From: Euryhalocaulis sp050486445
GTDB taxonomy: Bacteria; Pseudomonadota; Alphaproteobacteria; Caulobacterales; Maricaulaceae
DNA length: 13,404 bases
NCBI GenBank assembly: GCA_050486445.1
Contig: JBJHDH010000047.1
Span: 1-13,404 of the forward strand
Direction: 5' to 3'
The notes under the pieces are model-generated. The model did no database searches, was not told the origin of the DNA, and saw only the letters and a program-made list of their open reading frames with translations. The position numbers and the translations under genes were made by a program. Positions 1-7,034 of the stretch are shown here, piece by piece (the first letter of the stretch is position 1; each line of letters begins with the position of its first letter).

Positions 1-105
1 GGTCAATGGTCGATGACGACTGGCTCAAGACCCGGAAGCGCACAGGAACGCGGCGGCCATGGTCCGGCACATGCCGGATACATCCACCTGCGACCCCGCT
101 GGACA

Positions 106-123
106 ATCACCCAATTGGGTGAT
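106..123. promoter_or_regulatory. 18-bp perfect palindrome, possible operator
   Basis: The sequence ATCACCCAATTGGGTGAT is its own reverse complement over all 18 bases, with no spacer. Symmetry ends on both sides (A at 105, G at 124). A gapless palindrome of this length fits a site for a dimeric regulator better than a terminator, since it lacks a loop and a T-run. The nearest gene downstream is the HNH nuclease, about 280 bases away; whatever lies left of the window could equally be its target. I do not recognise the regulator. Confidence 0.45.
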
Positions 124-320
124 GGCGTGTGAAAATTAATGTCAGGCGGTCAGACGCCATGTATCAGAGGCGTTGAAGGCCAGGCTGGGGAGACATCCAT
201 GCTGTTCCACGCAATCAGATGCGCTATTCCGGTCCCCACGCGAGTGACGCAGCGCGCGGCAGCGGCCATGAATCTGGCCCCCGGCATGGCGTGCTTCGCC
301 ATTCTGAAATCCATGGCCGT

Positions 321-343
321 CGCCCGCGATCACGTGGCGGGCG
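321..343. repeat. 7-bp inverted repeat upstream of the HNH gene
   Basis: CGCCCGC (321-327) pairs perfectly with GCGGGCG (337-343) around a 9-base loop. It sits right before a TAATAT hexamer (345-350), so it could be an operator over a promoter for the nuclease gene. It is not followed by a T-run, so it is an unlikely terminator. With 7-bp G+C arms, chance is a real possibility. Confidence 0.25.
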
Positions 344-402
344 CTAATATGCCACAAACAAAGTCTTCAACACTCTGATGAACTGCGGAAGGATTGTGGA
401 AT

Positions 403-1380
403 ATGCGATACCTATTTCAAAGGGTTGTCCACAATGACAATGGTTGGGTCGTACCCACCCCTGGCAGACTGCGGTTCACAGGCGATGGCGATTACCTAGA
501 GCAGACGGGGTTCGGTCACGAAGATTGGAATCTTTCGCGCGATGTTTGTGCCGATGGCTACAGCTACGGCTATATGTACTTCCGCCCTAAGAACCAAGAC
601 GGCCCGTTTAACATCTTATTTGCGACTTATGACAAGGGTGAAGGCTGGGCCCTCTGCGGTTATTATCTACGCGCCACTTTCAATGAGGAAGGCGCCACCT
701 TTCCGCTCAACACTCTCCACCGCAGGGCATCGGAACTAAAAGCTCTAGATAGTGCCAGATCGTTGGGCGGACGCTATCGCGGAAAATCAGCAGATCAGAT
801 TGTCGCGCTCCTCCAAGAAGAAGCTCAACATTATCGATGGCGAGTGCGTCCGTCTAACATCCATCGTTTGCAACAACCGATCCGTGCCCACAGGTCACTA
901 ACCACTCGATTCGGCGCCTACTTCACACGGCCGACCGAGTTGGACAAAAAAGGGTGGGACAAATTAATTACGTTGTCCGCAGAGTTCGCCGATAAGCCAC
1001 GCCAAGATGATTACAGCGACGGGGGCGACATCGAATTTCCTGAAGGCAAGGAGTACGAGGCCCGGCATAAAAAGCGAGAGCGTTGCACAAAGCTGGTTGC
1101 AAAAGCCAAGGCACAATTTAAAGAGCGCCATGGGCGCCTATTCTGCGAAGTATGCGACTTCGATTTCTTGGACAAGTATGGAAATGCTGGCGATGGCTTT
1201 ATTGAAGCACACCACAAGATTCCCGTGAGTGAGCTCAAACCCAACGCGAAAACCAAAATTTCCGATCTCGCGCTCGTTTGCTCCAACTGTCACCGCATCC
1301 TTCACCGCCGACGACCATGGCTAACCATTCAGAATTTGCGTCGATTGATTAAAAAAACCGAACAGGCGAAATCACTATAA
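403..1380 (+). CDS. HNH endonuclease, McrA-like, with an N-terminal accessory domain
   Basis: Predicted DNA endonuclease of 325 residues. The C-terminal third carries a full zinc-supported HNH core: CxxC at 248-251, an E-A-H-H motif at 268-271, CSNCH at 293-297 and a further His at 301. The preceding stretch (about 215-245, rich in Lys and Arg) and the HNH order resemble predicted restriction endonucleases of the McrA type. Residues 5-100 form a separate domain with a GFGHEDW motif and a GYY motif; I have seen similar N-termini on HNH proteins and suspect a reader of DNA bases, but that is inference. ATG 403 is chosen because GGAAGGA (387-393) lies 9 bases before it; TTG 394 is in frame but only 0-1 base from that site. 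No methyltransferase is adjacent. Codon and base use is more AT-rich than in the flanking genes, suggesting transfer. Substrate unknown. Confidence 0.85.
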   Translation: MRYLFQRVVHNDNGWVVPTPGRLRFTGDGDYLEQTGFGHEDWNLSRDVCADGYSYGYMYFRPKNQDGPFNILFATYDKGEGWALCGYYLRATFNEEGATFPLNTLHRRASELKALDSARSLGGRYRGKSADQIVALLQEEAQHYRWRVRPSNIHRLQQPIRAHRSLTTRFGAYFTRPTELDKKGWDKLITLSAEFADKPRQDDYSDGGDIEFPEGKEYEARHKKRERCTKLVAKAKAQFKERHGRLFCEVCDFDFLDKYGNAGDGFIEAHHKIPVSELKPNAKTKISDLALVCSNCHRILHRRRPWLTIQNLRRLIKKTEQAKSL

Positions 1381-1424
1381 CCTCTGCTTGGGCATCAAAA
1401 GATCGGTGCAACAATAAATTCTTG

Positions 1425-1877
1425 CTAATCGCCCTCTTCGAGCCGGACGAGCGCCTGACGCACGGCGGAAACCAGAACCGGCATGGCATAGGGCTTGTGC
1501 AGCCAGCCGAGCGGCCGGGCCGGGGCGGCGCGGCGGCGGGTTTCCTCGTCGGAATGCGCGGTGGCGAACACGCAGCGCAGGCCATGCTGCCGGAACAGTT
1601 CGAGCGCGCAGGTGACGCCATCGGTACGGGTGGCGAGCCGGATATCCATCACCGCGAGCGTATATTCCCCGGACGCGGCGGCGCGCAGCGCATCCTCCGC
1701 CGAGGCGGCGATTTCGCCGACATCGAAGCCCGCATCCTGCAATACCGTTTCCGCCTCTATCGCCACCAGGAAATTGTCTTCGACGATGAGCACCCGTGCG
1801 GCGGGGAGCGGGGGTCTGACGCCGCCGGCGTCATCGCCCTGTGCATAGACATAACAGCGTGCGGCTTCTGGACTCAT
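1425..1877 (-). CDS. Receiver-only response regulator
   Basis: A 150-residue single-domain response regulator. After a roughly 25-residue variable leader comes a complete receiver fold: acidic pair E33-D34 for Mg, phospho-acceptor D78 in the VMDIRL motif, switch Thr T106 in FATAH, and K128 followed by Pro. There is no DNA-binding or enzymatic output domain, so it must act by phosphotransfer or protein contact. ATG 1877 is preferred because it overlaps the kinase stop codon as ATGA (1874-1877), the usual sign of translational coupling; an in-frame ATG at 1904 would lie inside the kinase gene. Small receivers with a FAT motif near the switch residue work with HWE/HisKA_2 kinases in alphaproteobacterial stress signalling; here the residue after FAT is Ala rather than the Gly of the FATGUY family, so membership is uncertain. 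It ends 44 bases from the convergent HNH gene. Confidence 0.9.
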   Translation of the reverse strand: MSPEAARCYVYAQGDDAGGVRPPLPAARVLIVEDNFLVAIEAETVLQDAGFDVGEIAASAEDALRAAASGEYTLAVMDIRLATRTDGVTCALELFRQHGLRCVFATAHSDEETRRRAAPARPLGWLHKPYAMPVLVSAVRQALVRLEEGD

Positions 1878-3775
1878 GGCATTTTCGGGAATCGGATGCT
1901 GCAACAGGAAGGATTTCGCGAAACCTGGAATGCCCCGCGCACTTGCCGCGCCAGACCCTGCACCAGCGCGAGACCGGACGCCTGAGACCGCACTGCTTCG
2001 AAATCGAAACCGGAGCCGTCATCTTCGACCGACAAAATGAAATCTTCGCCGTCCTCGATAATCGCGACGCGGATTTCCGGGCTTTCTCCACGCACACCAT
2101 ATTTGGCGGCATTGGTGACAAGCTCGTTCAGGATCAGGGCCAGCGGCATCGCCATGTCGTTCGACAGTTCGGCATTATCGGCGGAAAAGACGATTTTCAC
2201 ATTTGGCGCCAGGGCCGGTTGCACAGCGGCGCACACTTCGGCCAGGAATTCGCGGGCGCTGAAATGCGTGGCGTTGTTCGCCGCGTAGAGCATGCGCTGC
2301 GCCGCCAGCATCAGGGCGATGCGGCTGCTCAGCTCCTCAAAGACCGTACGCGGATCAACGCTGCCCGAGAGCCGCGCGGCCCGGTCCAGCAAAGACTGGA
2401 TCATCTGCATGTTATTTTTCACGCGATGATTCAACTCGTTGAACAGGAGACGCTGATTGGCCTCGGCTTCCTTGCGTTCGCTGATATCGACCAGCATGTT
2501 GACCGCGCCGGTGATGTTTCCATCCGAGTCATAGAGCGGCGTCGGATAGGGAATGAAGGGAATGCGCACGCCGTCAGGGCGCTCGGCGACCGCTTCGACG
2601 TTGCGGATCGCGCGGCCCTCCTTCAGCGCGACCGCCATCGGGCACTCCGCATGGGGCATCGGCGTACCGTCCGGATGATAGAGCTTCCAGCTCACGCACC
2701 AGTCGGGACCGCCGAGGGCCGGCTCCCGTCCCGCGAACGCCACGGCGGCCTCGTTGAAATAGGTGATCTTGCCGTCGGCGTCGGTCGTGTAGATGGCGGC
2801 CGGGATTGCCGACATCACTTCTTTCAGGCGCCGCTCGCTTTCCCTGAGCGCACGTTCGGCAAGCCTTCGGCCAGAGATGTCACGCGCAATCTTCGATGCG
2901 CCGATAACGCGGCCGGATGAATCACAAACGGGAGAAACCGTCAGCGAAACGTCCACCAGCGCACCGTCTTTACGCTGGCGCACGGTTTCGTAGTGGTCGA
3001 TCTTCTCGCCGCGTCTCAGCCGCGCGAGAATCTCCGGCTCCTCGTGCTGGCGGTCCGCGGGGATAAGCATCAGGACCGGCTTTCCAATCGCTTCTTCGGC
3101 CGCGTAGCCGAAAACCTGCTCCGCGCCCCGGTTCCAGCTCTGGATGACGCCATCCAGATCCTTGCTGATGATCGCGTCGTCGGAAGATTCCACGATGGCG
3201 GCGAGATGCGCCGCGGTCTGTGCGCCGCGCCGGCGTTCGATGCTGAAGCCGAGCTGCCGCGCGATCGTCAAAGCAAGATTGATCTCGGCCTCACTGAAAC
3301 GATGGGGCGCATCGTAATAGATCATAAACTTGCCGAGCAGCCGGCCGCGCTGAACCAGCGGGATGAAGGCCAGCGCGCGGACGCCCTCTCTTTTCACGAC
3401 GCGCTTGAGTCCATCTTCAAGGCCGGCTTTTTCGGTATCCTCGATCAGGACATGCTGCGGGTCTGTCGCATCGCACTTCCAGGGCGAATGACCGTCAACG
3501 GCGCGGCGATAGGCCTCGGACAGTCCGCGCCAGGCGACGAAACGCATGACGTCGGAGCGGTCACACACCAGGATCGACGCGCGCGGGCAACGCAGCGCAC
3601 GGGTAATTGTATCCAGCGCCGCCTCATAGATTTCGTCCAGCGTGCCGGCATACTGCCAGCGCTCGGTGAACTCGTAGAGGAGTTGCAGGAATTCGGCTTG
3701 TTCGTGAAGTCCGGCAGGCCCCTCAGCCCCTGCCTGCCCGGGCCCTGATCTGTTGAATGCTTCTTCCATACTCAT
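1874..3775 (-). CDS. Sensor histidine kinase, GAF-PAS-PAS-HisKA_2
   Basis: A cytoplasmic 633-residue kinase with no membrane segment. Order: GAF domain (about 27-185), first PAS (about 190-305, with an SSDDAI start), second PAS (about 316-435, ending in DISERK), then the HisKA_2 dimerisation/phosphoacceptor region with H450 in the ELNHRVKNN motif and an ATPase domain with N-box LILNELVTNAAKYG (547-560), G1 DDGSGF (585-590) and a Gly-containing lid near 601-607. No WxE motif is seen, so HisKA_2 rather than strict HWE. It would autophosphorylate and pass phosphate to the receiver encoded immediately downstream. ATG 3775 is chosen because GGCGGA sits 5 bases upstream and because the EcfG-type promoter at 3856-3880 would start RNA near 3850. 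A TTG at 3847 would then have almost no leader. The signal sensed is unknown. Confidence 0.9.
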   Translation of the reverse strand: MSMEEAFNRSGPGQAGAEGPAGLHEQAEFLQLLYEFTERWQYAGTLDEIYEAALDTITRALRCPRASILVCDRSDVMRFVAWRGLSEAYRRAVDGHSPWKCDATDPQHVLIEDTEKAGLEDGLKRVVKREGVRALAFIPLVQRGRLLGKFMIYYDAPHRFSEAEINLALTIARQLGFSIERRRGAQTAAHLAAIVESSDDAIISKDLDGVIQSWNRGAEQVFGYAAEEAIGKPVLMLIPADRQHEEPEILARLRRGEKIDHYETVRQRKDGALVDVSLTVSPVCDSSGRVIGASKIARDISGRRLAERALRESERRLKEVMSAIPAAIYTTDADGKITYFNEAAVAFAGREPALGGPDWCVSWKLYHPDGTPMPHAECPMAVALKEGRAIRNVEAVAERPDGVRIPFIPYPTPLYDSDGNITGAVNMLVDISERKEAEANQRLLFNELNHRVKNNMQMIQSLLDRAARLSGSVDPRTVFEELSSRIALMLAAQRMLYAANNATHFSAREFLAEVCAAVQPALAPNVKIVFSADNAELSNDMAMPLALILNELVTNAAKYGVRGESPEIRVAIIEDGEDFILSVEDDGSGFDFEAVRSQASGLALVQGLARQVRGAFQVSRNPSCCSIRFPKMP

Positions 3776-3855
3776 GCGGTTCCGCCCAAATAGCGCCCGT
3801 CTTTCAGCGCGCCTGAAAAGAGTTTGGTCGCCGGAAACCGCCCCCAATAGCCCCC

Positions 3856-3880
3856 AACGCGAACTGTCTGAAAAGGTTCC
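3856..3880 (-). promoter_or_regulatory. EcfG-type general stress promoter for the kinase/receiver operon
   Basis: On the minus strand GGAAC (3880-3876) is followed after exactly 16 bases by CGTT (3859-3856). This is an exact match to the alphaproteobacterial EcfG consensus (GGAAC-N16/17-CGTT). Transcription should begin around 3848-3851, giving a leader of about 75 bases before ATG 3775. The position directly upstream of a HisKA_2 kinase and receiver agrees with known biology, as such kinases often belong to the general stress response. I checked the other GGAAC occurrences in the window and none I examined had CGTT at the right distance. Confidence 0.7.
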
Positions 3881-3946
3881 GGGGCGGTGCAGGGGCGTCA
3901 GGAGGGCTGGCGGACGGAGGTCAATTTAGGGCCCCGCGCCAAAACC

Positions 3947-3981
3947 AAAACGTCCGCCCGGCCAGGCCGGGCGGACGTTTT
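3947..3981 (-). terminator. Palindromic terminator of tRNA-fMet
   Basis: A perfect inverted repeat with 17-base arms (3947-3963 and 3965-3981) around a single central base; arm sequence AAAACGTCCGCCCGGCC. Folding would leave a short GC-rich loop. On the minus strand the hairpin runs into TTTT, GG, TTTT, the pattern of a factor-independent terminator, starting 14 bases after the CCA end of the tRNA. The A-tract on the other side means it could also stop plus-strand transcription. Confidence 0.85.
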
Positions 3982-3994
3982 AGGATGCTTAATG

Positions 3995-4072
<78 letters not shown>

Positions 4073-4087
4073 TCAGAAGAGGCGCTT

Positions 4088-4116
4088 ACATAGTCGCCCG
4101 GGCCGCCAATGTGAAG
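4088..4116 (-). promoter_or_regulatory. Housekeeping promoter of tRNA-fMet
   Basis: On the minus strand CTTCAC (4116-4111), a 17-base spacer, then CTATGT (4093-4088). Each hexamer differs by one base from the alphaproteobacterial sigma-70 consensus CTTGAC-N17-CTATAT. The predicted start lies about 8 bases before the tRNA 5' end at 4072, as expected for a stable RNA gene with a short leader. Confidence 0.7.
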
Positions 4117-4148
4117 GGCAAATGACGGCTCCGGCGCCGGGTCCGCGC

Positions 4149-4154
4149 TACAAT
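4149..4154 (+). promoter_or_regulatory. Possible -10 element for the pirin gene
   Basis: TACAAT matches TATAAT in five of six positions and lies 85 bases before the pirin start, in the gap between the divergent tRNA-fMet and pirin genes. No good -35 is present at 16-18 bases; TGACGG at 4123-4128 is the nearest candidate but is 20 bases away. Weak evidence. Confidence 0.3.
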
Positions 4155-4239
4155 ATGCCGGGCTTTCGGAACCGGGGCTGAATCCCCATCTGCACGCCAG
4201 CGGCGGGTGAAACGCACCGGGCCGCGCAGGAGGCATGTC

Positions 4240-5118
4240 ATGGACACAGCGATCAAGACCGTGCTGGGCCGTTACGGCAATAATCAGGGCCACTGGGTGG
4301 GCGACGGCTTTCCAGTGCGCACGCTGTTTTCCTACAACACGCTGGGCGAGGCGATCAGCCCGTTCCTGCTGCTGGACTATGCCGGGCCGTATAATTTCGA
4401 GCCGGCGGACCGCCCGCGCGGCGTCGGCCAGCATCCGCATCGCGGCTTTGAGACCGTCACCATTGTCTATGACGGCGAGGTGGCGCACCGCGATTCCGGC
4501 GGCAATGGCGGGACCATCGGCCCCGGCGACGTGCAATGGATGACCGCCGGCGGCGGCGTGATCCATGAGGAGTTCCACTCCCCGGCCTTCACCAAGACCG
4601 GCGGGCCGTTCCGCATGGCCCAGCTCTGGGTCAATCTGCCGGCCCGGGACAAGATGACGCCCGGGGCCTATCAGGCCATTCTTTCCGCCGATATTCCGGC
4701 CGTGGGCCTGCCCGGCGGGGCGGGGACGGCGCGGGTGATCGCGGGCGAGCTGCTGGGCGCAAAGGGCCCGGCGCGCACCTTCACGCCCATCAATGTGTGG
4801 GATGTGCGCCTGCGCCGCGACGCGGATGTGCGGCTGGACCTGCCGGAAGGCCACATCGCCGTTCTGGTGGTGCTGGGCGGCCATGTAACGGTGAATGGCG
4901 GGCATCAGGCCGGCGAGGCGGAGCTGCTGCTGCTCGGCCGCGAGGGCGGCGGGGCCGATATTCGCGCCGACGGGGATTCCCTGCTGCTGGTCCTGACCGG
5001 CGAGCCGCTGGGCGAGCCGATTGCGGGCTATGGGCCGTTTGTGATGAACAGCGAGGCCGAAATCCGTCAGGCGGTTGAGGATTTCAACGCCGGCCGGTTT
5101 GGCGGCATCGCCGCCTGA
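4240..5118 (+). CDS. Pirin family bicupin protein
   Basis: A 292-residue pirin, the usual family length. The N-terminal cupin holds the four metal ligands of the family: H65 and H67 in the HPHRGFE motif, H109 and E111 in the GGVIHEE motif. The WMTAGGG stretch (100-106) before the second pair is typical, and a second cupin fills about 165-270. Bacterial pirins bind Fe or a similar metal; some, such as YhhW, cleave quercetin as a 2,3-dioxygenase, others act as redox-sensing partners, so the physiological role here is open. ATG 4240 is chosen because a full AGGAGG (4228-4233) stands 6 bases before it; the ATG at 4235 is out of frame. It is divergent from tRNA-fMet and lies 176 bases before pckA on the same strand. 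It is probably transcribed separately, though read-through is possible. Confidence 0.92.
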   Translation: MDTAIKTVLGRYGNNQGHWVGDGFPVRTLFSYNTLGEAISPFLLLDYAGPYNFEPADRPRGVGQHPHRGFETVTIVYDGEVAHRDSGGNGGTIGPGDVQWMTAGGGVIHEEFHSPAFTKTGGPFRMAQLWVNLPARDKMTPGAYQAILSADIPAVGLPGGAGTARVIAGELLGAKGPARTFTPINVWDVRLRRDADVRLDLPEGHIAVLVVLGGHVTVNGGHQAGEAELLLLGREGGGADIRADGDSLLLVLTGEPLGEPIAGYGPFVMNSEAEIRQAVEDFNAGRFGGIAA

Positions 5119-5121
5119 GGG

Positions 5122-5148
5122 GGGGGCTCCAGGGGCCGAAAAGCCCCC
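5122..5148 (+). terminator. Weak hairpin after the pirin gene
   Basis: GGGGGCT (5122-5128) pairs with AGCCCCC (5142-5148) across a 13-base loop, starting 3 bases after the pirin stop. There is no T-run after it, so it would be at most an inefficient terminator or a 3' end stabiliser. Confidence 0.3.
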
Positions 5149-5294
5149 AAAGCCCCTCCCGGTCCCTTCTCCGCCCCTCGCCCGGACTGCGGCAAAAGCC
5201 CTGAAAACCGCCTGTTTTGCGTTCCATCCGGCGTCCGATCTGCTATGACGCCCGGTCAAGACAGAAACGCGACAGTCTCGCGGAGGGAATGGAT

Positions 5295-6914
5295 ATGGGA
5301 GTTCAGGGAACCGGGGCGGCGCCGGCGGCGCGCCTGCCGGGCATCGACCTTTCGGGCGCCGATCTGCGCTGGAACTGGAACGAGGCCCGGTTTTACGAAC
5401 AGGCCGTGCGCGACGGGGCGGAAATCGCCGAGGGCGGCGCCCTGGTGGTGAAGACCGGTAAGCACACCGGCCGTTCCGCCAAGGATAAATTCGTGGTGCG
5501 CGACGCCGAGACCGAAAACACGGTCTGGTGGGACAATAACGCCGCCATGACCCCGGAGCAGTTCGAGACGCTGCGCGCCGACATGCTGGCGCATCTGAAA
5601 GGCCGGCCGCTCTACGCCCAGATCCTGTTCGGCGGGGCGGACAAGGACCACCGCCTGCCCTTCGCCGTGGTGACCGAGCTGGCCTGGCACGGCCTGTTCA
5701 TCCGCCATTTGCTGCGCCGCCCGGCGGCGCAGGAGCAGGCGACGGTCGCGCCGGAATTCACCATCGTCAATGTTCCCAGCTTTCAGGCCGATCCTGCGCG
5801 CCACGGCGTACGCAGCGAAACCGTGATCGCGGTAAATTTCGCCGAGCGCATCGTGCTGATCGGCGGCACGTCCTATGCCGGGGAGACGAAGAAATCCGTC
5901 TTCACCATTCTGAACTATCTGCTGCCGAAGAAAGACATCATGCCGATGCACTGCTCGGTCAACGCCAGCAAGACCGGCGAAGGCTCCGCGGTGTTTTTCG
6001 GTCTCAGCGGCACAGGCAAGACGACGCTTTCCGCCGACCCGGAACGAACATTGATCGGCGACGACGAGCATGGCTGGTCGGAAAACGGCTTGTTCAACTT
6101 CGAGGGCGGCTGCTACGCCAAGATGATCAAGCTCAGCGCCGAGGCCGAGCCGGACATCTACGCCACCACCAAAATGTGGGGCACGGTGCTGGAAAACGTG
6201 GTCATGGACCCGGTGACCCGCACGCTGGACCTGGATGATGCAAGGCTTGCCGAAAACAGCCGCGGCGCCTATCCGATCAACTATATCAAAGGCGCCTCGG
6301 AAGACGGCCGCGCCGGGCATCCGCGCAACATCATCATGCTGACCGCCGATGCGTTCGGCGTGATGCCGCCCATCGCGCGCCTGACCCCGCATCAGGCGAT
6401 GTATCACTTCCTTTCCGGCTACACCGCGAAAGTGGCGGGCACGGAAAAGGGCGTGACCGAGCCCAGCGCCACCTTCTCCACCTGTTTCGGCGCGCCCTTC
6501 ATGCCGCGCCATCCGGCGGAATACGGCAATCTGCTGCGCCGCCTGATCGACGGGCACGGCGTGGATTGCTGGCTGGTCAATACGGGCTGGACCGGCGGCG
6601 CCTATGGCGTGGGCAAGCGGATGCCGATCCGCGAGACGCGCGCGCTGCTGCGCGCAGCGCTGGACGGCTCGCTGAACAATGCCGAATTCCGCGAGGATCC
6701 GTGGTTCGGCTTCCAGGTTCCCGTCGCCGTGCCGGATGTGGATTCCGCCCTGCTCGACCCGCGCAGCGCCTGGGCAGACCCTGTGGCCTATGACGCGCAG
6801 GCGGCGAAGCTGGCCGGCATGTTCATCAAGAATTTCGAGAAATTCGAAAGCCACGTTTCGGACCATGTGCGGCAGGCAGCGCCCGCCTCGCCTGCGGCCG
6901 TGGCGGCCGAATAG
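5295..6914 (+). CDS. pckA: Phosphoenolpyruvate carboxykinase (ATP)
   Basis: Cytoplasmic enzyme of gluconeogenesis: oxaloacetate plus ATP gives phosphoenolpyruvate, CO2 and ADP. At 539 residues it is essentially the size of the E. coli enzyme. Visible active-site elements: TGRS with R60, Y194, K200 in the GETKKS segment and H219 for metal and oxaloacetate; P-loop GLSGTGKTT (236-244) with K242; the metal-binding GDDEHGW (255-261) followed by FNFEGGCYAK; R323 in NSRGAYPINYI; and the adenine-site segment NTGWTGGAYGVGKR (429-442). ATG 5295 is chosen because GGAGGG (5282-5287) is 7 bases upstream; the ATG at 5289 is too close to it. It is followed at once by a strong terminator, so it is probably monocistronic. 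All key residues are present; nothing suggests decay. Confidence 0.98.
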   Translation: MGVQGTGAAPAARLPGIDLSGADLRWNWNEARFYEQAVRDGAEIAEGGALVVKTGKHTGRSAKDKFVVRDAETENTVWWDNNAAMTPEQFETLRADMLAHLKGRPLYAQILFGGADKDHRLPFAVVTELAWHGLFIRHLLRRPAAQEQATVAPEFTIVNVPSFQADPARHGVRSETVIAVNFAERIVLIGGTSYAGETKKSVFTILNYLLPKKDIMPMHCSVNASKTGEGSAVFFGLSGTGKTTLSADPERTLIGDDEHGWSENGLFNFEGGCYAKMIKLSAEAEPDIYATTKMWGTVLENVVMDPVTRTLDLDDARLAENSRGAYPINYIKGASEDGRAGHPRNIIMLTADAFGVMPPIARLTPHQAMYHFLSGYTAKVAGTEKGVTEPSATFSTCFGAPFMPRHPAEYGNLLRRLIDGHGVDCWLVNTGWTGGAYGVGKRMPIRETRALLRAALDGSLNNAEFREDPWFGFQVPVAVPDVDSALLDPRSAWADPVAYDAQAAKLAGMFIKNFEKFESHVSDHVRQAAPASPAAVAAE

Positions 6915-6931
6915 GCGATCATTTTTAGCGC

Positions 6932-6977
6932 ATGCAGCGGCCGCCGCGCGAAGAGCGCGGCGGCCGTTTGCATTTTT
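6932..6977 (+). terminator. Factor-independent terminator of pckA
   Basis: A 12-bp perfect G+C stem (CGGCCGCCGCGC at 6938-6949 with 6955-6966) around a 5-base loop, extended by ATGCA (6932-6936) pairing with TGCAT (6969-6973), and ending in TTTTT (6973-6977). It lies 17 bases after the pckA stop and separates pckA from the methyltransferase gene. Confidence 0.85.
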
Positions 6978-7034
6978 GGCCTCCGGAAACGGAAAAGGAC
7001 GCCGCGCCAGAATCAGCATAAGCATAATTCCCGC

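Larger units (their letters stand above)
1..402. other. Intergenic stretch with no supported gene
   Basis: No open frame here has a convincing start, ribosome binding site or recognisable protein. The longest, 139-378 on the plus strand, encodes 79 residues without any motif I know. The stretch does hold an 18-bp perfect palindrome (106-123), a 7-bp hairpin (321-343) and, directly after it, a TAATAT sequence (345-350) that could be a -10 element for the downstream nuclease gene, although no matching -35 is visible. Base composition is more AT-rich than the region after 1420, like the nuclease gene it precedes. It may be leader or remnant sequence of an acquired segment. Confidence 0.5.

Noticed and set aside
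139..378. 79-codon open frame before the HNH gene
   Set aside because: No ribosome binding site, no motif, and the opposite strand is equally open; not supportable as a gene.
1841..2920. 359-codon open frame on the plus strand
   Set aside because: It is antisense to the histidine kinase, whose domains are unmistakable.
3802..3818. TTTCAG/CTGAAA inverted repeat in the kinase leader
   Set aside because: Only 6-bp arms and no position relative to the start or ribosome site that suggests control.
3776..3847. TTG 3847 as the kinase start
   Set aside because: It would lie within a few bases of the RNA start expected from the EcfG promoter and has no ribosome binding site; ATG 3775 does.
5241..5249. 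TGCTATGAC as an extended -10 promoter for pckA
   Set aside because: The -10 fits partly, but no -35 lies at 16-18 bases (TTGCGT is about 21 away), so it was not listed.
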